NCBI GenBank assembly: GCA_910577735.1
Contig: CAJTOO010000001.1
Span: 197,439 to 261,438 of the forward strand
Length of the DNA: 64,000 bases
Source of the DNA: an uncultured Lachnospiraceae bacterium
Lineage (GTDB): Bacteria > Bacillota > Clostridia > Lachnospirales > Lachnospiraceae
Reading direction: 5' to 3'
Shown: in pieces, positions 36,523-45,718 of the stretch
How the letters are laid out: the number at the start of each line of letters is the position of its first letter
Numbering within the stretch: position 1 is the stretch's first letter
Program-made: the position numbers and the translations under genes
Notes under the pieces: generated by a model
Databases searched by the model: none
What the model saw: the letters and a program-made list of their open reading frames with translations, nothing else
What the model was told of the DNA's origin: nothing

Positions 36523-39019
36523 GGTCCGCCACCTCCTTGCTCTCTAACTCTGCGGACACCATCCCCGCCATCTGTCTATATTCCTCTTCTGAAAGCTCCG
36601 TCACATCACCGGCCTCCACATAAGCGCTCACATTACCTCTCACAATCGCATTCATGGTACCCGTCACAACACCGTCAATCCTGCCGCGCACCAGGCCATC
36701 CACCTTCATCAATCCGGAAGTATTCCTGGTACGGATCGGCATATTCATCACAAAGGCTGTCTTCTCTATAATCTTATCACCCACCAGAAGAATCTGCGGC
36801 AGGACAAACATGGTTATCATAATAGAAATCGAAGTACCCCTTCCCAGTGATTTTCCGATACCGAAAATTGCCGCATTAGAAGTCAGTTTCCCAATCAGGA
36901 AACCGGCCACCACCATCATGGTGCCGGATGTAATGATTGTCGGGAAAGCCTGATTCATCGCATCAATAATCGACTGCCGTCTGCCGTTAGTCTCACGCAG
37001 TTCCACGTAACGTCCTGCAATGACAATGGCATAGTCGATATTGGCGCCCATCTGAATGGAGCTGACAATCAGATAGGACATAAAGAAGATATTGTCATGC
37101 TGTAAGGCCGGCACAGAGAAATTCAGCCAGATACAGCCCTGAATAACCGCGATCAGAAGCACAGGCATACCCGCAGATTTAAAGGTGAACAATAATACAA
37201 CAAGTACAGTCAGAATGGACAGCACATTGGTCACCAGATTATCCCGGCCAAAGGTTTTCTGCAGATCATATTGGCTCACAGACTCTCCACAGACTAAAAC
37301 CCTGCTCCCATAATATTTTCCGGCAATCTCATGCATCTTATCAAGAAAGGCAAAAGTCTCTGCACTTTCCTCAGGAAGTGTGAGATAAACCAGCATACGG
37401 CTGTAATTTTCTCCCTGTAACTGATTTTTGGCAAAATTCATCTGCCGGTAAGCATCATCCAGTGTATCCTGCAATTCGTCATCCAATGTGACGTAGCCCT
37501 CATCCACCTCGTCATAAACAAACATAAACATATCGATCAGGGAAACCTTATACTCCGGCAGGCCATTGACCACCTTCGCATAATCCTCGTCATTCACAGC
37601 ATAGGCCGCATAGATCAGTTCTGCCACCTCATAATCCAGATCAATCAGTTCCGAAAACTGTCTTGGCGTCAGCTTATCTGTCAGACAATAGCCGTCCATG
37701 GCCTCTATGTTGGTAAGCCCCATAGTATAATCCACTTCCGGACATGCCTCCAGATCTTCCAAAAGCCTTGCCTCACTCTCATAATCCCCCGCCGGCACAA
37801 TGAGCGCCACCATGTTACTCGCCCCAAAATTATCTGTCTGCAGCTCTTCTGTCTTCTGGATGCTATTCTGAATCGGCGGCGTAATGGTCGTGTCGCCAAA
37901 CACATAAGGGCAATCCTTGGACACCATATAAGCACCCACGATAACCAGCACAAAAAGCGGCGCCACCACATGTCTTGTTGCATAGTCAAATTTCCCCACA
38001 AAGGGAATATCCGGCACAAAATTCTTATGCTTCGTGGAATCCATCCACTTAGAAAACAGCATAATCACACCGGGCATCAAAAGAAATACTGATCCTAACG
38101 CCAAAAAGATAGATTTGATCAGACACATGGACAGGTCCGGCCCCATCTTATACTGCATGAATCCCATGGCGATCAGACCGCCTATCGTAGTCATGGAACT
38201 TCCGCATATCTCCGGAATCGCCTTACTAAGAGCTATGATGATCGCCTCTCTGGATTCCAGATTGGCATGCTCTTCCTTATACCTGTTAAGAAGAATGATG
38301 GCATAATCTACTGACAAGGCAAGCTGCAGCACCACGGTAACAGAATTTGACACGAAAGAAATTGTCCCAAAAATAAAGTTCGTTCCCATCTGCAATATCG
38401 CTGCCGCCACAAAAGTGATCAGAAGAACCGGCACTTCCGCATAAGCCTGGGATGTGAGCAAGAGCACCGACACCACCACGATGGCTACCAGAACTACGAT
38501 AACGTTCATCTCTTCCGCAATCAGCTCTGCTTCGATATCACCCAATGTCGTGGAAAGATAATAGTCATACCCCGCAAGCTTTTCTTTAACCCGGCTCAGT
38601 ACCTCCAGACATCGGTCATCCTTTTCATCATAGTCAAAAGTGACATTATAATAGGAGGATCCATTATAATAATGTTCTTCCGAATCATCATACTCCACCG
38701 AAAAAATGCCAGGCATAAATTCAAGATCCCGCCCAATAGACTGCGCCTGCTCATAAGACACATTGGCAACCATCACATTACAGGTTCCGTATGTAATAAA
38801 TTCCTGCTCCATCAGATCCAGGCCCTGCTTGGTCTCCGTAGAGTCAGGAAGATAGTGCGACATGGAATTCTCCACGTTAACCCAGTTCCTGGATATAGCC
38901 GAAAAAATAATCAAAATTCCGAACATCAGGAAGAACAGATTACGCTTATCCACAATAAACCCACAGATTTTGAGCATCGCCTGATTGCCGCCTTTTGATG
39001 CCTTTTGTTCATTGTTCAT
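36515..39019 (-). CDS. MMPL/RND-family exporter (HAE3-like)
   Basis: 834 residues with two MMPL repeats, each one helix, an outer domain and five further helices. Repeat 1 has NSVTVVLQLALSVDYAIILL and repeat 2 has SYLIVSSIQMGANIDYAIVI, in both of which the Asp of DYA carries the proton relay. The outer domains are about residues 40-180 and 370-600. Such proteins export lipids, hydrophobic compounds or peptides using the proton gradient. The C-terminal tail has helical GLMKVDGLVRGRIDG-type repeats. RBS AAGAGGTG precedes ATG 39019, below a clear promoter. The substrate is unknown. Confidence 0.9.
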   Translation of the reverse strand: MNNEQKASKGGNQAMLKICGFIVDKRNLFFLMFGILIIFSAISRNWVNVENSMSHYLPDSTETKQGLDLMEQEFITYGTCNVMVANVSYEQAQSIGRDLEFMPGIFSVEYDDSEEHYYNGSSYYNVTFDYDEKDDRCLEVLSRVKEKLAGYDYYLSTTLGDIEAELIAEEMNVIVVLVAIVVVSVLLLTSQAYAEVPVLLITFVAAAILQMGTNFIFGTISFVSNSVTVVLQLALSVDYAIILLNRYKEEHANLESREAIIIALSKAIPEICGSSMTTIGGLIAMGFMQYKMGPDLSMCLIKSIFLALGSVFLLMPGVIMLFSKWMDSTKHKNFVPDIPFVGKFDYATRHVVAPLFVLVIVGAYMVSKDCPYVFGDTTITPPIQNSIQKTEELQTDNFGASNMVALIVPAGDYESEARLLEDLEACPEVDYTMGLTNIEAMDGYCLTDKLTPRQFSELIDLDYEVAELIYAAYAVNDEDYAKVVNGLPEYKVSLIDMFMFVYDEVDEGYVTLDDELQDTLDDAYRQMNFAKNQLQGENYSRMLVYLTLPEESAETFAFLDKMHEIAGKYYGSRVLVCGESVSQYDLQKTFGRDNLVTNVLSILTVLVVLLFTFKSAGMPVLLIAVIQGCIWLNFSVPALQHDNIFFMSYLIVSSIQMGANIDYAIVIAGRYVELRETNGRRQSIIDAMNQAFPTIITSGTMMVVAGFLIGKLTSNAAIFGIGKSLGRGTSISIMITMFVLPQILLVGDKIIEKTAFVMNMPIRTRNTSGLMKVDGLVRGRIDGVVTGTMNAIVRGNVSAYVEAGDVTELSEEEYRQMAGMVSAELESKEVADHA

Positions 39020-39047
39020 TGCTATACACCTCTTTCATTTAGGAAGA

Positions 39048-39076
39048 AATATAGCACTGCACTAAACCATTGTCAA
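39048..39076 (-). promoter_or_regulatory. Promoter of the MMPL exporter operon
   Basis: On the minus strand TTGACA (39071-39076) and TATATT (39048-39053) are separated by 17 bases, about 29 bases before the start codon. Confidence 0.8.
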
Positions 39077-39088
39077 TTTCAAAAAAAG

Positions 39089-39124
39089 GAAAACTATACA
39101 ATCTCATGAAATTGTATAGTTTTC
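39089..39124 (-). terminator. Rho-independent terminator after the symporter locus
   Basis: A perfect 14-bp stem, GAAAACTATACAAT with ATTGTATAGTTTTC, is followed on the minus strand by CTTTTTTTG. It ends transcription from 40807 leftward, just before the exporter promoter. Confidence 0.9.
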
Positions 39125-39133
39125 GTATTACCT

Positions 39134-39367
39134 TTATTCTAATTTTTTATTCAGGCTTAAAATAACGAATCCAATAGACAGCAGCAGCGCCCTATTCTCG
39201 TTAACTGCATGAAAATACCTCACTGCCCATAAATATATTCTGCCCTTTACTCCTATGCTGCCCGTCACAATCGGCAGGGCAGACAAATGAAGCTGCAGAT
39301 ATTCTTTTTGTGGAATCGTTACTGCGCTGAGCGCCTCATAAATCTTATCCGGACTCATTTTTGACAC
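39134..39367 (-). CDS. Small hypothetical protein downstream of the symporter
   Basis: Up to 77 residues from a GTG at 39367, or 74 from ATG 39358. It lies in the same frame as the symporter, 42 bases after its stop, inside the same transcript and before the terminator. AAAGGA lies about ten bases before the GTG. There is no motif I recognise; a hydrophobic stretch (ENRALLLSIGFVILSL) lies at the end. It may be a real small gene or chance coding. Confidence 0.3.
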   Translation of the reverse strand: MSKMSPDKIYEALSAVTIPQKEYLQLHLSALPIVTGSIGVKGRIYLWAVRYFHAVNENRALLLSIGFVILSLNKKLE

Positions 39368-39409
39368 AATAACTGCATCCTTTGTAGGAAATGGAATCCT
39401 ATGTTCCCC

Positions 39410-40807
39410 TTACAACGAAATCCACCCCAGCACATTGGCAATGGAACTGAGCAGTATAATAGCAATACAGATTGGCGCCAGATACTTTAAGAAGAACTTA
39501 TACAGCTTTTTCCTGCGGAATCCGGAAGAAATTTCTACTTCTTCCTCAATCTTTTGAATGCCAACCACCCGCAGAATTAAGAAACAAGTCGCCAGTGCAC
39601 CTATCGGCATCATGACAGAATTAGTCAAAAAGTCAAAGAAATCCAAAAACTGCATACCCAGGATTCTCACCCCGTCCCAAATACCATAACCAAGCGCCGA
39701 CGCAGAACCCAACACAAACGACACAAACACCATAATCAGGCAGCTTTTCGCACGGCTCAAATGCAACTCATCCTGTAAAGTCGCCACACTGGCTTCCATA
39801 ATCGAAATAGCGCTTGTCAGCGCCGCAAACAAAAACATCAGGAAAAAGGCAAGCGCTACCACCGTGCCCGCACTCATGCTGGCAAATATCTTAGGCAGAG
39901 TAATAAAGGTAAGGGAAGGCCCCGCCTTTAACGTTGCCATATCCCCTCCAGAAAAGGCAAAAACTGCCGGAATGATCATCAGACCGCCCAACATTGCGAT
40001 TCCTGTATCAAAAATTTCCACCTGCGAGGTACTTTTCTCAATATCCATATCCCTGCCAATGTAGGATCCGTACGTATAAAGCACGCCCATGGCAATGGAC
40101 AGCGAATAAAACATCTGTCCCATGGCGGCAACTACAGTCATCCAGGAAAAGTTCTCAAAGTTCGGTACCAGGAAATACTTGACTCCCTCAAATGCACCGG
40201 GACGAGTCATAACATAAATTGCCACAAAAACTGCCAACACCACAAGCACCGGCATCATTACCTTCGTCACTCTCTCAACGCCCTGTTCCACACCGGCCAG
40301 GATTACGGCAAAAACAAAAAAGGTAAATAACAAGAACCAAAATTCAACATTTCCGGATGATGCAATAAACTCGGAAAAATATCCATCTCCAGCCAATGCA
40401 CCTGCATTACCACGCAGATACTCGATCAAAAATTTGAGTACCCATCCGCCTATCACACAATAATACGGAACGATAATCATAGGTACTACTGCATTAATCC
40501 AGCCTCCAAAGTGAAACGGCAGACTTTTGCCGAAACAATGAAACGCACCCACCGGGCCCTTCTTGGTCATGCGCCCCAAAGCCGTTTCCGATACGATCAA
40601 CACATAACCAAAAGTAACCGTCAGAATCAGATAAACTAACAAAAACATTCCGCCGCCATACTTGGCCGCAAGATATGGAAACCGCCAGATGTTGCCAAGA
40701 CCTACCGCGGAACCTGCAACCGCCAGAACATAACCGATACGTCCGGAAAATTTTCCTCTTGCTCCACCCTTCTTTTCTGACCCCTTGTCAGATGTTGCTT
40801 CCCCCAT
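39410..40807 (-). CDS. Neurotransmitter:sodium symporter (NSS) family transporter
   Basis: 465 residues, about 11-12 helices. The LeuT-fold signature is at the start: GRIGYVLAVAGSAVGLGNIW and RFPYLAAKYGGGMFLLVY, where helix 1 unwinds around Na+ and substrate. Bacterial members such as MhsT and TnaT import amino acids, often hydrophobic or aromatic, with sodium. RBS GGGAGGG precedes ATG 40807. No biosynthetic or catabolic partner is adjacent, so the substrate cannot be assigned. Confidence 0.93.
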   Translation of the reverse strand: MGEATSDKGSEKKGGARGKFSGRIGYVLAVAGSAVGLGNIWRFPYLAAKYGGGMFLLVYLILTVTFGYVLIVSETALGRMTKKGPVGAFHCFGKSLPFHFGGWINAVVPMIIVPYYCVIGGWVLKFLIEYLRGNAGALAGDGYFSEFIASSGNVEFWFLLFTFFVFAVILAGVEQGVERVTKVMMPVLVVLAVFVAIYVMTRPGAFEGVKYFLVPNFENFSWMTVVAAMGQMFYSLSIAMGVLYTYGSYIGRDMDIEKSTSQVEIFDTGIAMLGGLMIIPAVFAFSGGDMATLKAGPSLTFITLPKIFASMSAGTVVALAFFLMFLFAALTSAISIMEASVATLQDELHLSRAKSCLIMVFVSFVLGSASALGYGIWDGVRILGMQFLDFFDFLTNSVMMPIGALATCFLILRVVGIQKIEEEVEISSGFRRKKLYKFFLKYLAPICIAIILLSSIANVLGWISL

Positions 40808-40842
40808 AAGTAGTCCCTCCCATTTTAATAATATTACGTTCC

Positions 40843-40872
40843 ATTATAACCTTACAAATCCATGCCTGTCCA
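40843..40872 (-). promoter_or_regulatory. Promoter of the NSS symporter
   Basis: Minus-strand TGGACA (40867-40872), 18-base spacer and TATAAT (40843-40848), 35 bases before the start codon. The remainder of the gap to 41104 shows nothing recognisable. Confidence 0.65.
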
Positions 40873-41104
40873 CTGATTTTATAAAAGAAACTATGACTTT
40901 TTCTTTTTCACTATGATATTGACCCAGGGCTTAACAGGCTGATGAATTTATTCTGAATCATTAGCCTGTCCTCCTATCTCTTTTCAATGTCTCTCTGTCG
41001 ACAACTGTTGGCCTGCCATCATCCTGTCACATTCTGACCCTTTGCACATTCAAATTTCTCCTTTTTCTCTGTATTTTCCTCCCTATCTCAAAACCTGTTT
41101 TTCA

Positions 41105-41941
41105 TCAATCCCGCATCACATCCGCCATCTGCGCCAATGCTTTCTTTTCCCCTCTCGCCACACGGTCACTGAACTTTTGTATTCTTTTGTCTTTACAAAA
41201 CATCACATCCATTCTGCTCGCGGCAGTCAGTTCTCCTTTCGTAAAATATTTCTTTCGCTCCCGCAGAATACGGATATAATGATCCAGCATACGTTCCATA
41301 CCCTCCATGCCCTCCGATGCCAGGGAACACATGACATTTCCTGCGCCGCTTAAGTCCCTGATATTTTCCGGTGTGATATTCCCGTCAAAAAATACCTGAA
41401 AATGTTCCCGTCTGATCCATTCCAGATGCTCCTGTGGACTACTCCAATAAGAAGCAAACTCGCCTCCCGGGAAAGATGCCCGCAAAAAAGCCGGAACATA
41501 ATCCCAATAAGGATTTCTTCCCCGCAGGGAATTTAACTGTCTGTCCGGGAGTATAAATACATTCTCTCTTCCCATGCCAAGCGCAAATAATGTGCTTAGT
41601 TTTACTGTAATCGGCATAGATGCAGGCAGAAGTTTTTGCAGGTTGTTTCCCCCTATCAGCTCTCTTAAGAAATCATATTTGCTGTATATGTTTCCCACCT
41701 GCCGGATTACCTCCATATCATTTATCCTGACAATGGTATGCCTGAGCGGAAGCCAGAGGCTGAACATCGTGTCCGCTTCCAGACAGCCTCCTGTCAAGAC
41801 ACAATCCCGGTCATGCCATCTACGGTATTCTTCATGTGCTTCCACATTATCGTAATATTCTCCGGCAGGCTTATGGTCGTCATACCAGATCCACTCTTCT
41901 ATTTTGTTCCTGATAGGTTTATAAATATCTTTTTTGCGCAT
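41105..41941 (-). CDS. Conserved hypothetical protein next to a metallophosphatase
   Basis: 278 residues, soluble, no signal peptide. It is rich in charged and aromatic residues (KIEEWIWYDDHKPAGEYYDN; YDFLRELIGGNNLQKLLP). I do not recognise the family. It is about 105 bases downstream of the metallophosphatase on the same strand and may be co-transcribed. GGGAGAGAG precedes ATG 41941. Confidence 0.6.
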   Translation of the reverse strand: MRKKDIYKPIRNKIEEWIWYDDHKPAGEYYDNVEAHEEYRRWHDRDCVLTGGCLEADTMFSLWLPLRHTIVRINDMEVIRQVGNIYSKYDFLRELIGGNNLQKLLPASMPITVKLSTLFALGMGRENVFILPDRQLNSLRGRNPYWDYVPAFLRASFPGGEFASYWSSPQEHLEWIRREHFQVFFDGNITPENIRDLSGAGNVMCSLASEGMEGMERMLDHYIRILRERKKYFTKGELTAASRMDVMFCKDKRIQKFSDRVARGEKKALAQMADVMRD

Positions 41942-42045
41942 AAAACTCTCTCCCTTTTATGTATGCTTACTTTCATATATAATAAAAAATGAGAAGGTGG
42001 TTTTTTCCACCCTCTCGCTCTTATTTTACATATTTATATTCTTGC

Positions 42046-42837
42046 CTAATATCTGTCCCTTATCTTATCCAGACGCCCATTTTTCAAATCCCCTTTCAGG
42101 GAATAGTACTTCATTTCCTTCTCATCGTAAACTAATACCGGTATGACACCGCTTCTTTCTACACCGCCATCAATATAATAGTGGCTCCATCTGTCATGCC
42201 ATACATCGTGAAATCCCCTCTCATTTACTATAGAGGAAGTAGCAGTATGCCCGGCTATGATGTCCATATAAAACGCACCTGTCGTCGGCGGATACTTACT
42301 GACAAAATAATAATCCGGCGTGCCCACATTCCACCAGTCACCTGCTTCTTCGTCAATCCCTGCATGAACAAAAATCTGTGTGTCTGTCGTATAATAATAG
42401 GGAAGCTGTCTCATCCATGCCATTAATTCCTTATGATTATCCTTTATGCACTGGCGAATGAATTCATACACTTTCCCTGCACGCCGCTTTACTGCCAATT
42501 CTTTCAGTTCCGTCATTTGCTCTTTGTTTAAAAATGTCCTGCTGGTATTAAGGTTTTCATCTTCTCCAATCCAGTCCCGGTTTTTCTTTTCCAGAAATTC
42601 CAGGAACCATTCTTCATGATTGCCCCGTAAGACAATAATCTTATTGGGACCATACGCCTGCTGTATGTCGTAGATTTTTTGCAATACTTTGTAACTTTCA
42701 GGCCCTCTGTCTATGTAATCACCCAGCAGAATCAGCTTGTCCTTCCCTGCTTTTACAGTTTCTAAATCATTTAAGTCATGGATTCTATTTATAAACTCAT
42801 CAAAACATCCGTGAATATCGCTCATTGCAAACAGCAT
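42046..42837 (-). CDS. Calcineurin-like metallophosphatase (serine/threonine phosphatase or ApaH-like)
   Basis: 263 residues. The full metal-binding set is visible: SDIHG (residues 6-10), LLGDYIDRGPES (about 37-48), LRGNHEEW (about 73-80), later FVHAGI and AGHTATS. This is the PPP-type phosphatase family that includes bacterial PrpA-like protein phosphatases and diadenosine tetraphosphatase. The length fits. It acts in the cytoplasm; the substrate is unknown. Confidence 0.9.
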   Translation of the reverse strand: MLFAMSDIHGCFDEFINRIHDLNDLETVKAGKDKLILLGDYIDRGPESYKVLQKIYDIQQAYGPNKIIVLRGNHEEWFLEFLEKKNRDWIGEDENLNTSRTFLNKEQMTELKELAVKRRAGKVYEFIRQCIKDNHKELMAWMRQLPYYYTTDTQIFVHAGIDEEAGDWWNVGTPDYYFVSKYPPTTGAFYMDIIAGHTATSSIVNERGFHDVWHDRWSHYYIDGGVERSGVIPVLVYDEKEMKYYSLKGDLKNGRLDKIRDRY

Positions 42838-42933
42838 ATATGTTCCCTTTTCATGAAAAAGTTTTAATATAATCTAAAAAAATAATTGTTTCGACCTGCG
42901 GAGTCTGCGATGATTTCCACCCGTTTATACTGC

Positions 42934-43998
42934 TCACGCCCTTTCAGCATCCCCTTGGAACAACTTTCTCAGCCTTATCAACATTCTGGTGCTTCGAGCC
43001 ATTATGAAGCATGACGCATTGACACAAAATTCTTCTATCTGTTTAATGCTATGCGGCAATGCATCTGTTTTCCCCGAAAAAAAGTCCGAGAAATGCCCTA
43101 TCCATAATTCTTTGGGCATACCATAACTGCCATTAACATTTTGATTGACAAAATCCTGCAAATAGTTTTTTTCAATGAAGCACTGCCAGCTTGGCCTGTC
43201 ATCCTCTTGAAAGGAATTAAGCCAGTTTTCATATAATTTAATTCTATTTTTTGATTCTCCTATGATATGTCTTATTTTATTCTCATTCTTTACATTATTC
43301 TCTCTACAAATGTAATAATCATATATAGTTTTTAATGTTAAATCCCAGTAGTCGCTTAATCTACCTGTTCCCCTTGGCCCATTACAGTCTGCCGGTACAG
43401 GAATAAAATTCCCCAGCGTATGGTAAACTGACAAGAAGTCTTTCAACCCCTCGATTTTATCATATTTTTCTTCCTGCTCTGATTTCTCTTCTGCGTATCT
43501 GCTGATTATATATGCGATACTAACATTCTGTTTTTTGTATTTTACTGGTTTAATAGCCCCTCTCTTATTATACTGTTCCAATGTCTCGATACGCTTCTTT
43601 TCCTTTGGATTATATTTATATAATTCACCCAAAGTCGTATTTGCGGAATTCATGGTTTCTCCCTGAATCTTATTGCCCTTTTTACAATAATTCAAACTTT
43701 TTACATCACACCAAAGCGTTTTATAAATTATCTGAAGTAAATCGCTCCCACTATCCGGATCAGGAATTCTTCCAAATCTTTTGTTACATTCTTCTTTATA
43801 GGCAGCTCCACATGCCATAACGCCTGCTTTCCCCTCTTCATAACAAGTAAGTGGCAAAGCTGTTTTATACATATATGCAAAAAATTTCTCATAAGTATCT
43901 TGAAAACCATCTAACTTACAATATTCCTCACTCGCCCCATCATTAGAAAAATCATATCTATCCGGTGCCGTTAACGCAAGAAACTCTTCTATCTTCAT
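42934..43998 (-). CDS. Unknown protein, partner of the WYL regulator
   Basis: 354 residues from ATG 43998, preceded by GGAGG at a good distance; upstream in-frame ATGs lie inside the regulator gene. Mostly helical, no membrane segment, several Cys. Features such as DSGSDLLQIIYKTLWCDVKS and WQCFIEKNYLQDFVNQN match nothing I know. It starts 19 bases after the WYL regulator, so the two are an operon and the regulator may control it. Confidence 0.6.
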   Translation of the reverse strand: MKIEEFLALTAPDRYDFSNDGASEEYCKLDGFQDTYEKFFAYMYKTALPLTCYEEGKAGVMACGAAYKEECNKRFGRIPDPDSGSDLLQIIYKTLWCDVKSLNYCKKGNKIQGETMNSANTTLGELYKYNPKEKKRIETLEQYNKRGAIKPVKYKKQNVSIAYIISRYAEEKSEQEEKYDKIEGLKDFLSVYHTLGNFIPVPADCNGPRGTGRLSDYWDLTLKTIYDYYICRENNVKNENKIRHIIGESKNRIKLYENWLNSFQEDDRPSWQCFIEKNYLQDFVNQNVNGSYGMPKELWIGHFSDFFSGKTDALPHSIKQIEEFCVNASCFIMARSTRMLIRLRKLFQGDAERA

Positions 43999-44017
43999 CT
44001 TCACCTCCTCCTCACTG

Positions 44018-45241
44018 CTAAAGTCCATACTTAACATTCAGGTTCCGTATCTTCTCTATCACACCATTTCGCACCTCTTCCGGCGCGACCACCTCCACCC
44101 GGTCGCTGTACTGGAGCGCCCAGTGTGCCATGGCAAACGGAGAACATTCCACTTTCACAATATCGTCGTACGGGGCCGTCTCTTCGGTTTTCACAAATTT
44201 AAACCGATCCCCAAACCAATCATGCAGGAAAGTGTAATCCGCTCTGATCCGTCTTGTGGGGTTGTCCTCCTGCTTCGGACTTTTTATTTTCAGTGTAATC
44301 CATACCGGCCTGTCATAAGCCATGTTCAGATGTTTTAGTTGAAAATCCTCTGTCCATGTCAAAGGCAGATTCTCCACATCTTTTGGAGCAATCCTTGGCA
44401 GGCCCTTACCTTCCAATTTCTCATCTGCACTCGGAATCTCTATATCCGTCATCAGATCAATCCGCCAGATAGACATGTTTTTCACAGTTTTGTCTTTTAA
44501 GAAAAGTTCTTTGCAGGCCAGTAGGTAATATCTTCCGCTGCTTGCCACAATATAATAAGGGCTTACTGTATCCTTTCTGTTCCGGATTGGCTCCAGTCTC
44601 TTTTGATAGGTGTAGCCGTTAAACCGGAAGGAAACCTGCACATGATGATCTATGGCCTTTTGGATGGTCAACAGATTGATTCGTAATTGTTCTCTGTTAA
44701 CAAGTTCCGGCTCCATCACCTTGCAGATTTGTTTCGGTCCTTTCTGATAGAATTTCGTGGTTAGATTCTGCTCGACTTTGTCAATCAGATGCTGTGCGGA
44801 TCTCGTGTCCAGAGTCTTGGCGGACAGGATGCCTTCTATGATGCTGTTAATCTCATCGTAGGAAAATGTTCTATTATAATATAAGCCGTCAACATGCATC
44901 GTCTGATCGGCAAATGCATCATACGCTTCATCACTGTCAAACTCCGCTTCCTCATCAGATGCTTCTGCATCATCCCCATAATATTTTTGAAAGTCATGGA
45001 AATAAATCTTCCAGTCCTTCTCCTGTTTGTATCCAAACTCATCACTGTTCATTGCGCGGGCCATATCTTTAATCAGCCTGTTAAAAGTTTCCTTGTCGCC
45101 GATGAACTCCGCCACTTCGGACGCTTTTCTCATTTCCGCCTGGGTTGTGGGATGTTCGCGGTCTGTATTGTTTTTCAGATACTCCCAGATTTTAAACATT
45201 CTTTCAAATCTTGCCGCTTTGGTTAGTTTTCTTTTTGCCAT
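44018..45241 (-). CDS. WYL-domain transcriptional regulator
   Basis: 407 residues. A helix-turn-helix region at the N-terminus (about 8-65) is followed by an acidic linker (about 85-110). The WYL domain has PYYIVASSGRYYLLACKEL and MSIWRIDLMTDIEI, and a C-terminal extension (WCX-like) has PFAMAHWALQYSDRVEVVAP. WYL domains sense nucleic acid or nucleotide ligands and often control defence or DNA-damage genes. It heads an operon with the unknown protein downstream. Confidence 0.85.
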   Translation of the reverse strand: MAKRKLTKAARFERMFKIWEYLKNNTDREHPTTQAEMRKASEVAEFIGDKETFNRLIKDMARAMNSDEFGYKQEKDWKIYFHDFQKYYGDDAEASDEEAEFDSDEAYDAFADQTMHVDGLYYNRTFSYDEINSIIEGILSAKTLDTRSAQHLIDKVEQNLTTKFYQKGPKQICKVMEPELVNREQLRINLLTIQKAIDHHVQVSFRFNGYTYQKRLEPIRNRKDTVSPYYIVASSGRYYLLACKELFLKDKTVKNMSIWRIDLMTDIEIPSADEKLEGKGLPRIAPKDVENLPLTWTEDFQLKHLNMAYDRPVWITLKIKSPKQEDNPTRRIRADYTFLHDWFGDRFKFVKTEETAPYDDIVKVECSPFAMAHWALQYSDRVEVVAPEEVRNGVIEKIRNLNVKYGL

Positions 45242-45355
45242 AGATTTATCCGCTTTCTTTTAGTTCCAGAGTATTCTGTAACGGATAACAAGGTATCCTT
45301 TACTGTTATCTGAGTATAGCAGGTTGGCGGCCGGATTTTTCCACCTTGTCACTGT

Positions 45356-45613
45356 CTAATCCTCTATTATCTGTATTGTCAATTGGATATGCGGCTTACT
45401 GTAACAAAGGTAGTTTTGTTTCCTTACCAGCTCTAATCTTTCTTCAAACGTGGAGGAATTCTCAATCCCATAGAAGCAGTCCTCATACCATGTCTTAAAA
45501 AGATTGTTTGAGACACCCTCCCATTTACACGCAGGCTCTACAATGTTCTTGAATACCCCTTCCTCTACTCTGGCAATCTCTTCATCCCCTAATATCATAC
45601 TTATAACCCTCAT
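45356..45613 (-). CDS. Small hypothetical protein
   Basis: 85 residues from ATG 45613, which has GGAGGTACAGG upstream, better than the earlier ATG at 45643. The composition is acidic with several aromatics and Cys (FKTWYEDCFYGIEN). I recognise no family. Confidence 0.5.
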   Translation of the reverse strand: MRVISMILGDEEIARVEEGVFKNIVEPACKWEGVSNNLFKTWYEDCFYGIENSSTFEERLELVRKQNYLCYSKPHIQLTIQIIED

Positions 45614-45718
45614 CCTGTACCTCCACTGTTTTTCCTTTATCATACGTTAAGTCTTCATGCTTTTCAATCAATTGATTTTAATCACATTTGCCGTAGTTTT
45701 GGCATCCGTACAAATTTT

